Below the pieces are notes generated by a model. It was given only the letters and a program-made list of their open reading frames with translations, searched no databases and was not told the origin of the DNA. The position numbers were made by a program, and so were the translations under genes. Source: Rhynchopus sp. YZ270_cl-10 (taxonomy: Eukaryota; Euglenozoa; Diplonemea; Diplonemida; Diplonemidae). From it: DNA of 64,000 nucleotides. Within the stretch, counting starts at the first letter, position 1. Each line of letters begins with the position of its first letter. Where the stretch lies: positions 1,171,272 through 1,235,271 of the forward strand of contig OZ037920.1 in the NCBI GenBank assembly GCA_964035575.1. Direction: 5' to 3'. Below, one piece after another: positions 9,701 to 19,391 of the stretch.

Positions 9701-12700
9701 ATGCAAACTGTCCGACAACATTGGGACACATGTCGCAACACAACGTCACACCTGCAGGAGGTGCATGCATGCGTTGAGAGTATTGAACACACCATTCTTG
9801 CCATGCAGCGTGAGGTGGAGGTGTGGGCGGGCACCTCCTCCTCCTCTACAACCTCCTCCACCTCCACCCCTTTCCCCATCCACGAACGTCTTGCTCTCGT
9901 TGAAATGGAGTTGGAACGCAAATGGGCAGCCGCAGACGCACTACACCAACAGGGTCTTCTCGCCGCCTCCAAAACCCATACAAACCAACCAACCGAACCC
10001 CACCCCGCACACAAACCACACCCAGCCCCTCCTCCACCAGAGCTTCGCTTCCTTGCAGAGACCTTAGGGGTGTCTGGGGTGTTGCCTCCGGTGGACCGAA
10101 TTCCGAGACATAAAATTGCACGCAGCGCGGTGTCGAATTTGGGAGAGGCGGACGGCGACAGACGAGAGTTGTTGTTGTGCATTTTGCAGGCATGCTGTGA
10201 TGGACGCGAGGAGGTGGGTATTAATAGGTTGCGGCGTCTTTTGTTCTCTCAAATGCTTGCTGATGACTCTGACGAAGATGACGACGGAAGCACCCTCCCA
10301 CAGCTCCTTTCCGACTATGCGCACACCATTTCAGAGATATTTGAGGAACACAACAACGACGCCACCACGCTTGTCTCGCTCCTCAAACGCCGTTCTGCCG
10401 CCCTTCACAACGCGCTGCTGCGAGCAGAGGAATCCTCCCCAGCCTCCTACCTTCTCCTCCACGAAGCCTTTGTGGTGCACCCAGAGGGGGGAGGATGTTG
10501 CAGCCCTGTTCACACCCATCGCATGAAGGCGGCAGAGTTGGAAGCGCGCATCGACCTCTGCACTGTAGGGTGTGGACACAGCGAGGCAGCGAGAGACGAC
10601 GTCTGCCGCTTTCTGTTGTCCACAGAGGAGGCGCGATCATGGGACAATGCTGTCGCGAGAGGTACCGATTTTGTGTCAATCTTTCGTGTCAATTTTCTGC
10701 AGAGCCTAAAGGAAGGTGAGACCATACATAATCCGTGTATGCTGCACGATGGGTTTACCTTCCAAGGAGAGCCACGGCATGGTGGGTTGGTGAACCCAGA
10801 GGTCTGGGAATGTTCGATGCAGGTGCACGGTGTGATTGTCTGTTGTGCGGCTATCGCATCCTTCGTTGCAGAACCATGTGTGGAACGTCTGGTTGAAAGC
10901 CATGAAAGCCATGAGGAGAGTGAGATCTATTCCTGGACGGCCTGCTATTTGCTGCAGCAGTTCAAACATGGTGACGTAAATTTTTTTGTTGAACGGCATA
11001 AATTCGATGGTACCCTGAAGGAAATCGTTGCGCTGTCGCAACGGACGGTCTTCAGTCTGGAGAAGAGTCTTGCGTACAGCAGGCAGCCCGATCACCTCTG
11101 GCAGGACGACGTCGTGCTCCCTGCCATCCACGACATTGCAGCGCTTCTCCGTACCCTCGCGATGCCTCTCCTCGCTGCGGTCGTACGTAGCTGCCTCCGG
11201 ATCGATGCAGACGCCGTCTACCCACCATACCCTCTGCACCCAGCACAGCGACGAGGCCACCTCACACGGTACCTCTCGGAGGCCCGTTCGACCGACACCT
11301 TCCTTCCCCCCAGGGGGGTGCGCTGTGGGGTGGAAACGCATGACGTCGTTGCGCCGAATACTACAGGGCTGGTCGCAATGTTCCGGAATGAATGGGTGCG
11401 TGCAGGGACGGTGCCTGAGAGGGTGTGGGATGATGTGGACATTGTGGTGCGCACTGCACCGCACTTCGTTGCAACACAACGTACACGCACCACAACACCA
11501 TTTGACGACTTTCTGACAATCTGCGCAAACGGGACACCCGAAACCCACCACGCCATCTACCGCACGCTATTATCGGTGGTGACAGAGGCGGCACGGCACG
11601 AAGCGTTGTGGGACACCTTCATGAAGGGGCTTAGCAGCCGTAATGAACAAAGCTTTGTGGAATGCAATACAATAGACTATGATGACTCCTTTGCCTTCAA
11701 CGCAGACGCAAACCTTGGGTTCAGCGCAGTGTATCCCGAAGAATCACCACGACTCTCACCACGTCCAGGGTTGTCACCACGCTCACCACGCTCACGTCTA
11801 GGCTCCGTCTATTCCATGCACAGTGCCATTCAAACACACCGAAGCTCTATCCGTGACCCTACTGCAAGCATTGTAGCATTGCTTGAACACATCCGAAGCA
11901 GAACCAGGGAAGACCACGTGGTGTCAGAGAGCTCCTTTTTGAAGAGCTTTGTACAGCGCAGTGGTGTAGACGAGAAGAAGCGGGCGGCTTCAGTGTCGGT
12001 ATCTGCACAAATTCAACGGGAGGTGTCAAACCGCAACCTTCGCAGACAGCGTCAAGGAAGCCGTTCTGTGAGCATCTGTGGGAGCAGCGCGCTACCAGCG
12101 TCACCACGCAGCGCGCTACCAGGTTCACCAGGCAGTCCTATCACTTCTCCACGCAAACACCGGGGATCTACCTTTGGGTTTGGCTCGATGATGGGCATGA
12201 CGCGGAAAAAAAGCGAGCTGGCGATCCGCACAACAACATTGTGCCCGCACGATGCATACATAGCAGCATACCCAAAGGCAAGCGTTGTGTACACACAAAT
12301 CAAGGACATCATTGGGATGGGAGGGTCTATGAAGAGCGCTACCACGGAGGTGTTACACTCTGCGTTGTCTGGCTTGGAAGACGGTGTGGACCCTGCAGTG
12401 TGTGAGGGCGAGAATGGTGAAGATGAAGATGCCAGCCTCACAGCGTTGCTGTGCGCAGTCTTGCTGGAGGTCTCCGCTGCGGGGGAGTTTGGAAGTGAAG
12501 TGCGAAGCTTCTTTGTGGCGCACAAAACAACACTTAGTCTGACGATACCACGTCTTGGTGGTGGGTTTTATGCAACACAGATCGAAGAGGCTTTGGTAGA
12601 AACCTTAGCAACGCTTAGCGTGCGTACAGCGAATGGGGGAAGACAGCGGAAGGAGCGATCTGCTGCAGAGGTGATCCAACGGGGCTGTCGTTGTCACTTT

Positions 12701-13444
12701 GCGCGAAATGTTCGGAAGCGTCTTGAAGCAAAGGACGGTGTGTTATGCACACTCTTCGCAACCCTCCCTCACTCCGAACCTAACAATCTCAATGATTTTC
12801 CCGAAAAAAATCTCACCTTTGCCCTCATATTAAGAGATCTGCACACAGCGGCGATCCCACAGCGTCTCAAATCTGCTGATATGAAGCGCTCTGACGAGCA
12901 CGCTTCGTCCATCGAACGTTCGGTTCTTCAGAGAGATGTGACGTACGGTGCTCCTCTTGGGGTGCATATAGTGGAAAAGAGGGCTGTATCGGATGCATTC
13001 GATGAGGTAACCAAAATCGCCCCCAAAACGAAGAGGGTAGCTGAGGTGCTGTGCACTCTGCTGCTGGAGCAGCTGAGGGGCGCCACCTCCGCAGCTCTGC
13101 GTGCAGAGGTGGAGGAACGGCTGCTGGCTGCTGTGGTGCCCATATTGGGTGGTTTGGATGGCTGTTGTGGGGTACTGGGTGCGCAGGTGGCGGTGGTGTG
13201 TGCGCGGGGTGCCTTCCGTGCTGGGGATGTGCCTGGTGCGGAGAGGATGGTGACAGAGGCGGCGAGGTTGGTAGGTGAAGGTGGGGGTGGTGGTGGTGGT
13301 GGTGGTGATGTGGCATCCCTGCACAACGAAATTAAAACGTTGCAAGAGGCCTGTGCTGCCATGACAGACGCAGCGCACTACACAGCTGCTGCAGAAAAAA
13401 GGGTTGCAAAAGGGAATGTGACACATATGGTGGCAGCAGTGTAG
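9701..13444 (+). CDS. Large unrecognised protein with an IQ motif and SPR-rich linker
   Basis: 1247 aa in one exon. I do not recognise the family. Visible parts: a helical N-terminus (1-85), a Pro-rich patch (about 95-110), a long mostly helical region with acidic DDSDEDDDG around 190, a basic Ser/Pro linker with repeated SPR motifs (LSPRPGLSPRSPRSRLGS, about 685-705) and further SPR/SPRK sites near 795-825. A single IQ motif (VIQRGCRCHFARNVRKR, about 991-1007) fits IQxxxRxxxxR and suggests calmodulin or EF-hand light-chain binding. The C-terminus is helical, with a short poly-Gly run near 1195 encoded by GGT repeats. The repeated SPR sites look like proline-directed kinase targets. It may be a cytoskeletal or signalling scaffold; this is inference only. 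The start is supported by the acceptor at 9687. Confidence 0.75.
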   Translation: MQTVRQHWDTCRNTTSHLQEVHACVESIEHTILAMQREVEVWAGTSSSSTTSSTSTPFPIHERLALVEMELERKWAAADALHQQGLLAASKTHTNQPTEPHPAHKPHPAPPPPELRFLAETLGVSGVLPPVDRIPRHKIARSAVSNLGEADGDRRELLLCILQACCDGREEVGINRLRRLLFSQMLADDSDEDDDGSTLPQLLSDYAHTISEIFEEHNNDATTLVSLLKRRSAALHNALLRAEESSPASYLLLHEAFVVHPEGGGCCSPVHTHRMKAAELEARIDLCTVGCGHSEAARDDVCRFLLSTEEARSWDNAVARGTDFVSIFRVNFLQSLKEGETIHNPCMLHDGFTFQGEPRHGGLVNPEVWECSMQVHGVIVCCAAIASFVAEPCVERLVESHESHEESEIYSWTACYLLQQFKHGDVNFFVERHKFDGTLKEIVALSQRTVFSLEKSLAYSRQPDHLWQDDVVLPAIHDIAALLRTLAMPLLAAVVRSCLRIDADAVYPPYPLHPAQRRGHLTRYLSEARSTDTFLPPRGVRCGVETHDVVAPNTTGLVAMFRNEWVRAGTVPERVWDDVDIVVRTAPHFVATQRTRTTTPFDDFLTICANGTPETHHAIYRTLLSVVTEAARHEALWDTFMKGLSSRNEQSFVECNTIDYDDSFAFNADANLGFSAVYPEESPRLSPRPGLSPRSPRSRLGSVYSMHSAIQTHRSSIRDPTASIVALLEHIRSRTREDHVVSESSFLKSFVQRSGVDEKKRAASVSVSAQIQREVSNRNLRRQRQGSRSVSICGSSALPASPRSALPGSPGSPITSPRKHRGSTFGFGSMMGMTRKKSELAIRTTTLCPHDAYIAAYPKASVVYTQIKDIIGMGGSMKSATTEVLHSALSGLEDGVDPAVCEGENGEDEDASLTALLCAVLLEVSAAGEFGSEVRSFFVAHKTTLSLTIPRLGGGFYATQIEEALVETLATLSVRTANGGRQRKERSAAEVIQRGCRCHFARNVRKRLEAKDGVLCTLFATLPHSEPNNLNDFPEKNLTFALILRDLHTAAIPQRLKSADMKRSDEHASSIERSVLQRDVTYGAPLGVHIVEKRAVSDAFDEVTKIAPKTKRVAEVLCTLLLEQLRGATSAALRAEVEERLLAAVVPILGGLDGCCGVLGAQVAVVCARGAFRAGDVPGAERMVTEAARLVGEGGGGGGGGGDVASLHNEIKTLQEACAAMTDAAHYTAAAEKRVAKGNVTHMVAAV

Positions 13445-13488
13445 AGGAGAAGAGAGAAAGGTTTTTTGTTTGATTTTATAACTATTTA

Positions 13489-13650
13489 TTCACCTCCTTT
13501 TAGCGGGGTTTTATTTTGCGATAACTTCACGCATTTTTTTCCCAGGCGAGGGCTACTTAATTTGCCGAGCGAAGCGAGGCAAATTGAGTGCACGAGCCTG
13601 GGAAAAAAATAAGTGAAGTATCGCAAAATAATCCGCTAAAAGGAGGTGAA
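13489..13650. mobile_element. Palindromic MITE-like foldback with TA flanks
   Basis: Two arms of about 70 bp are inverted copies (left end TTCACCTCCTTTTAGCGG, right end its complement) around a small loop. TA dinucleotides sit at both borders (13487-13488, 13651-13652), as for Tc1/mariner-type elements. It begins 44 bp after the stop of the IQ-motif gene and would form a long hairpin in its 3' UTR. Confidence 0.55.
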
Positions 13651-13668
13651 TACGTAATTTTATTTCAC

Positions 13669-14734
13669 GGGAAATAAAGTATACGAAAGGATTTGGCACT
13701 TTTAGCGGGACTTATTTATTGTGCAATAACTAACGAGTATGTGTCCCTCCAGGTAGCTCTCATTACCCCCCCGCTAGCTTTTGCTCGCTGGGAACCTGCA
13801 AAAAACTGGTGAACTGGGCCCATACCCTGGTATGTGGGGTGGGATACGCATTTTCGGGGTGGCAGAACCATGTGTGAGCCACAGGGTGGTGCACGTGTGA
13901 CCCCATGCAGTACCACGCAACCCACGTTTTTACACACACAACAACGGCATTTTGCGCGTAGCGCGTACAGTATGTAGCCTAAAAAGCCCACACCACGTGT
14001 ACGCATAGCGCGTAGCGTAGCGTGTGGTCGGGTTTGGAAAGCTGCCTCAACGGTACACAAAGCTACATCCCGACCTCTCGCCACCTCAGTGTCCCCTCGG
14101 GTGCGGGAGGTCGGGAAATGGCTGTCGTGCAAGAGCGAGACACATTCAGAAGATCCCCGCCCATCACAGAATATCATGCCAGCCACCACCTTCCTCACAA
14201 TGAAGTAAAGGGGGTGGTGTGTCCTTCGTCTTGATAGTGAGATCGTCACGGAGATACACTATGTAAGAAACGAAGTCGGCTTCTGTGGGCTTACCGTCAG
14301 TCTTGCCAATGAATTCCTTAAAAAGCGGTCCCATTCACGGACGTACGGTGTCGACAATGCTAGTCCTTACTGTAGTGCTTGTCCATCTCCTGTCGGAGGA
14401 CCGTTTGCGTCTTACATCCTTCGGCATGTTGCATGTGTCAGAAAAAATGGGAAAAGGGCAAAAAAAAATTCGAAATTTTCAATTTTTAGGCGGGTGGTAG
14501 TGCAGGATGTACCAAAATTTAGCGTGAAGTTATCGCCAAATAAAACCCCTGTTTTAGCGTGAAAAAAACAAAAATAAAATCCCGCTCTGAAGGAATTGCA
14601 GTGAAAAAAAGTGAAAAACGCGTGAAATAAAGTTCAATGAGCGGGTTTTTAATTTGCGATAAAAAAAGTGCGTGAAATTATCATTAAAAAGAATCCCGCT
14701 AAAAGTGCCAAATCCTTCGTATACTTTATTTCCC
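13669..14734. mobile_element. Element bounded by about 42-bp inverted repeats
   Basis: The sequence at 13669-13710 (GGGAAATAAAGTATACGAAA onward, to CTTTTAGCGGGA) recurs inverted at 14694-14734 with one indel. Inner parts share TTTTATTT-GCGATAACTTCAC wording with the adjacent palindrome, so both belong to one family. The interior has GCGCGTAGCG-type short repeats and no recognisable transposase. The 177-codon minus ORF inside shows no family signature. Confidence 0.45.
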
Positions 14735-14892
14735 AGGGGAATAAAAAAATAAATTCCAGGGAGAGAGTGAGGGTGGGAAAGATTTTCATTTTTTTTTTTT
14801 TTTGTAATTGGTGTGGCACGTTACCCTACTTTTCAAGTACATACACACTACATAAGAACTACACAAAAATGACTTTTTTTTGGGCGTGTTTA

Positions 14893-15949
14893 CTGGGGGG
14901 GGGGCGAATAAGAGATGTGGCATCTCTTATTAGGCGAACGGACGAGCCAGAAATAAAAAAAATTTTTTGGGGGGAAAAAAGCGAAAAGACATTTTCGCCG
15001 GAGGCAAAAAAAATATTTTGACCACTTTTTTGCCAGACCGGGTAGACAGGGTAAAATTCAGGGCGTTCGCCCCGGGGCGAAAAATATTTTTTTTCGTTAA
15101 AAAAATCTTTTCCTGAAAAAATGACATTTTATTTCGCCCCAGGGCTTCGCCCCACCGGGGCGAAACCCTGTATAAATAAATAAATAAATAAAAAAAGGGG
15201 GGAAAAAAAAAAAAAAAGAGAGAGAGAGATTTCTCCCCACCACCCTGTAGACCCCCCCGGAGGGGGGGTCGTAGAGGGGTGTCCACTGTACTCAAAATCA
15301 TCCGCAAACCCGCCTGCCGTGAGAGGAAGTTTCCCCAGCACTCCCGCTCGCTCCTCAATCCTGCAGTCTGCTGAAGGTGTACCGTACCCCCTGTTATAGA
15401 AGGTGTCACTGCTCGTGTCAACTCTACTTTCAACGGCAGAGAGTTGAAAATAATCAAAATAAGGATGAAGTCTCATATGACAGATGCCTCTCTTGTACAT
15501 CTGTTTGATTAAACAACACAAAGAGACCCTCAGTGAGGGGGGATTGATGAAATTCTCCATCGTTTTGCTGGTTTTAGTATCAGGAAAGTTCAGCTGTAAT
15601 ATCACTTGTGCTGGGGAAGGGATCACGCGCAAATCGCAAATTTTTTTTGACCATTCAGTACCAGGGATTCACCCCACGAACTAACTTCTCTCCGGCGGGA
15701 AAATTTTTTTTGACCTATTTTAAGCACTAGTAAAAAAACGAAAATTTCGGGGTTTTTGGCATTTCGCCACGATCAGGAAAAAACGATGGCGATAGCGAAC
15801 GCCCTGGTAAAATTTCAAAAAAAAATTTCAAGATAAAACCCTGGCGCATGCAAAAAAAAAAAAAAAAAATACCCCCAAAATCTCAACCTGATCTCTTATT
15901 CGGCCCTGATCTCTTATTCACCCCTGATCTCTTATTCGCCCCCCCCCAG
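14893..15949. mobile_element. Tc1/mariner-like MITE carrying a nested hAT MITE
   Basis: Terminal inverted repeats of about 23 bp (CTG, a G run, then CGAATAAGAGAT) face each other at 14893 and 15949 with TA at both borders (14891-14892, 15950-15951). Near the left end ATAAGAGATG-TGG-CATCTCTTAT is a perfect small palindrome. Near the right end a CTGATCTCTTATTC unit is repeated three times. Without the hAT insertion (15059-15806 plus one duplication) it would be about 300 bp. Confidence 0.5.
15059..15806 (+). mobile_element. hAT-like MITE, copy 1 (748 bp)
   Basis: The ends are inverted (CAGGGCGTTCGC ... GCGAACGCCCTG) and the element is flanked by a perfect 8-bp target duplication GTAAAATT (15051-15058, 15807-15814). 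An 8-bp duplication and CAGGG termini are typical of the hAT superfamily. It has no transposase domain; the overlapping ORFs of up to 175 codons are unrecognised. It matches copy 2 at 17582-18329 in inverted orientation, same length and with identical translated products over 167 codons, so the insertions are recent. Confidence 0.9.
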
Positions 15950-16337
15950 TAAGGGAAAAAATATTTTTGTGAAGTGACTTTTTTTTGGGGGGTCCGGGGG
16001 GGCGGAAAATTTTTTTCACCAATTTTTGCCTACAAAAATTCGGGAATTTTTTTTTTTGTTTTCGGTTCTTCCGAGTCTGTGCGTGCTGTGATGGGGTCAC
16101 TTTGCGCTGAGAAATGAGTATTTTTGACCTGAAATGCATGTATCAGTTTTATACAGGCCATTTTCAGGTTTTGTGTGTAAAATATGGTCAGTACTTGACT
16201 TTTGAAGGAAAACTGCAGAGGTGAACATGGGAGCAGATTGTATAGCTGCGAACTTTGTTGCATGTTGTGACCCACCATTTGACGGACGGAGCTCGTAGAA
16301 CCCAATGAGGAGTGAGAAAGAAGGATATGGTCAAATA

Positions 16338-16464
16338 AAAAGTAGCGTACCGTGCGCCTGCGGCGCAAGCTTGCATTACACCCTTCCCATGACATAGTTT
16401 GGCTGTAAAAAAAGGTGCATTTTTAAGCGCAATTTTTTGAAATGTTGCGTACCGTGGCTTCGCC
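16338..16464 (+). repeat. 127-bp interspersed repeat, copy 1
   Basis: From AAAAGTAGCGTACCGTGCGC to CGTACCGTGGCTTCGCC; about 85-90% identical to 24254-24379, which lies inside another hAT-like element. Both ends carry GCGTACCGTG in direct orientation. Confidence 0.75.
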
Positions 16465-17200
16465 AGAACGCAGTTTTCTCGAAGTCTTCTTGCTCTTGAA
16501 CATTGCAAGTCGGAAAATGTGTTGCAAAGAGACGCCACCGCCTTTCTCACAGCACTATTGAGAAGCTGATGATGCTTCATGAACAGGCACCCGAGTTTAA
16601 CACCGAAGAGATGGGGAATATTCTTGAACACGCTGTTGTCCTGTTTCTCAGCAACAAGCGTCACAGGTTCAAGAGAAAACGGAGGGCGGAGGAGTTGGAA
16701 GACTTCGCTTCCCCCGTATTTGTTTCCGGAATTGAGCTTATGAGGACCTTTTTCGCGCGCAGCGCGTATGTTCGAAACGTATCGTGGGCAAAAAAAAATC
16801 ATGATTTTCACCACCAGCCATGGACCAAGGTCGAAAAATGTCTGATTCCTGTGTAAAAAACCCCGTAAAAAAACCGGAATTCCAAGCCCGAAAAGTGCGA
16901 TTTTTGTAGCTGTTTAGCGTCAGGCCTGCTCTAACACAATGGGTGGAAAAATTTTTTTACCCCCCTTTTTTTATAATACATAAGCACTACATAAGAACTA
17001 CACAAACCTGACTTTTTTTTTGGGCGTGCCACACCATTGTAGTGTTTTTCTTCAATTTGTGAATTTCCATTCCAAATTTCGAAAAATATTGGGGGAATTT
17101 CCCCAAAAAGTACCCAAAAAAGAAAAAACAAACCCCCCCCCCCCCTCATTCCCTTCTACAAGGCTTAACACCAAGAAGCTTTTCTTCGCCCCCCCCCCCT
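16465..17200. other. Spacer without a recognised gene
   Basis: A 117-codon plus-strand ORF (16503-16856, KRRHRLSHSTIEKLMMLHEQ...) has some protein-like character but no family match that I can name, and it sits next to repeats. The segment 16976-17030 repeats 14833-14885 (CACTACATAAGAACTACACA, then a T run). Confidence 0.35.
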
Positions 17201-17581
17201 AGGGGATACGACTCCAGCCATTTTGGCTGGGACCAAACGCACGGAAAATTCATTTGGCATTATCTGGCCATCTCCAAGGCAACTGCGGGTGAAAAACACC
17301 CTCAGAGTGGGTCACAGGGGGCCTGTGGGTCGAAAAACGACCCAGAAGCCACCCCAGAATACAAAAAAATGGAAAAAAAATAGTGAAAAAACGGCTTTTT
17401 TCACGTTTTGGCCACTTTGGGCAAAATAGCGATTTTTCGAGAAAAAAATCAAAAACCGGGATATTTTTTGACATCACAAAGCCTCCTTTGGCACAAATAT
17501 ACCCCAAAAGTGGCCTGTGAGTCCATTCCAACCTGTTTTGGACATATTTGACACTTTTGGAAGTGTTTTTTTGGTGTTTTT

Positions 17582-18329
17582 CAGGGCGTTCGCTATCGCC
17601 ATCGTTTTTTCCTGATCGTGGCGAAATGCCAAAAACCCCGAAATTTTCGTTTTTTTACTAGTGCTTAAAATAGGTCAAAAAAAATTTTCCCGCCGGAGAG
17701 AAGTTAGTTCGTGGGGTGAATCCCTGGTACTGAATGGTCAAAAAAAATTTGCGATTTGCGCGTGATCCCTTCCCCAGCACAAGTGATATTACAGCTGAAC
17801 TTTCCTGATACTAAAACCAGCAAAACGATGGAGAATTTCATCAATCCCCCCTCACTGAGGGTCTCTTTGTGTTGTTTAATCAAACAGATGTACAAGAGAG
17901 GCATCTGTCATATGAGACTTCATCCTTATTTTGATTATTTTCAACTCTCTGCCGTTGAAAGTAGAGTTGACACGAGCAGTGACACCTTCTATAACAGGGG
18001 GTACGGTACACCTTCAGCAGACTGCAGGATTGAGGAGCGAGCGGGAGTGCTGGGGAAACTTCCTCTCACGGCAGGCGGGTTTGCGGATGATTTTGAGTAC
18101 AGTGGACACCCCTCTACGACCCCCCCTCCGGGGGGGTCTACAGGGTGGTGGGGAGAAATCTCTCTCTCTCTTTTTTTTTTTTTTTCCCCCCTTTTTTTAT
18201 TTATTTATTTATTTATACAGGGTTTCGCCCCGGTGGGGCGAAGCCCTGGGGCGAAATAAAATGTCATTTTTTCAGGAAAAGATTTTTTTAACGAAAAAAA
18301 ATATTTTTCGCCCCGGGGCGAACGCCCTG
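17582..18329 (-). mobile_element. hAT-like MITE, copy 2 (748 bp)
   Basis: Same ends and length as copy 1 but inverted. Its own perfect 8-bp target duplication is GTGTTTTT (17574-17581, 18330-18337). The opposite palindrome arm keeps the unoccupied site at 18778-18785, which proves the boundaries. Confidence 0.93.
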
Positions 18330-18777
18330 GTGTTTTTAGGTCAAAAAAATGCCCAAGACGTCCCCAAGACATCCCCAAGACACTTTGCACACCCCCTGTT
18401 ACGGTCATATTTTTTTCGTTTTTTTGCCTGAAACCCCCAAAATACCCCTCCCGGACCCCACATAGTCCCGAATATCCATCACACACCCACTCAGAGTGAG
18501 TAGAAGCACCCCAAAAAAAATATTTTTTAAAGCCCTTCAACTTCAACATGGATGCTGCCGAAACTGAAGCACAATTTTAGGGCTTTAAAAAATATTTTTT
18601 TTGGGGTGCTTCTACTCACTCTGAGTGGGTGTGTGATGGATATTCGGGACTATGTGGGGTCCGGGAGGGGTATTTTGGGGGTTTCAGGCAAAAAAACGAA
18701 AAAAATATGACCGTAACAGGGGGTGTGCAAAGTGTCTTGGGGATGTCTTGGGGACGTCTTGGGCATTTTTTTGACCT

Positions 18778-18785
18778 AAAAACAC
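18778..18785 (-). other. Empty target site of hAT MITE copy 2
   Basis: In the right arm of the palindrome the complement of GTGTTTTT occurs once, with the same flanks that surround MITE copy 2 in the left arm. The MITE therefore inserted after the inverted duplication formed, or the right arm never received it. Confidence 0.92.
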
Positions 18786-19148
18786 CAAAAAAACACTTCC
18801 AAAAGTGTCAAATATGTCCAAAACAGGTTGGAATGGACTCACAGGCCACTTTTGGGGTATATTTGTGCCAAAGGAGGCTTTGTGATGTCAAAAAATATCC
18901 CGGTTTTTGATTTTTTTCTCGAAAAATCGCTATTTTGCCCAAAGTGGCCAAAACGTGAAAAAAGCCGTTTTTTCACTATTTTTTTCCATTTTTTTGTATT
19001 CTGGGGTGGCTTCTGGGTCGTTTTTCGACCCACAGGCCCCCTGTGACCCACTCTGAGGGTGTTTTTCACCCGCAGTTGCCTTGGAGATGACCAGATAATG
19101 CCAAATGAATTTTCCGTGCGCAAAAAATGGCTGGAGTCGTACCCCCTA

Positions 19149-19391
19149 CCCCCCCCCCCCCCACTCACCCATTTCTACCACACTTACAGGGTCACATACA
19201 CAAAACCTCCCTCCCCCAACACAATCCCGCACACAACGCCAAATGCCACACAGGCTGGCCCCGACACCTTCGTGACACCGCACCAAGCACACCTCCCGCA
19301 CACCCTCCCCTGCTCCACACAGCGGAATCCACGAAGACATCTTCGCACCTCACGCAAGCAGCCCACCACCTTAGCTCCTCTGCACCACACC
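19149..19391 (+). promoter_or_regulatory. Pyrimidine tract, splice acceptor and leader of the Tudor-like gene
   Basis: A C run followed by CACTCACCCATTTCTACCAC and TTACAG (AG at 19188-19189) forms an acceptor about 200 bp before the ATG at 19392. The leader between is C/A-rich without a stop in the gene's frame. Confidence 0.45.

Larger units (their letters stand above)
17201..19148. mobile_element. Large palindromic (foldback) element with a nested hAT MITE
   Basis: The left arm 17201-18536 (with the MITE inside) and right arm 18579-19148 are inverted copies separated by a 42-bp loop. Without the 748-bp MITE and one 8-bp duplication the arms are about 580 and 570 bp and differ mainly by a 10-bp indel near the outer end. 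Such symmetry with near identity suggests a foldback transposon or a recent inverted duplication. No ORF in it is recognised. Confidence 0.85.

Noticed and set aside
13716-14249. 177-codon minus-strand ORF as a gene
   Set aside because: Lies within an inverted-repeat element, with low-complexity GCGCGTAGCG repeats and no family signature.
15129-15632. A 167-codon ORF as a transposase gene (also at 17756-18259)
   Set aside because: Identical copies only reflect the recent MITE duplication. No hAT dimerisation or DDE motif is visible, and an alternative overlapping frame is equally open.
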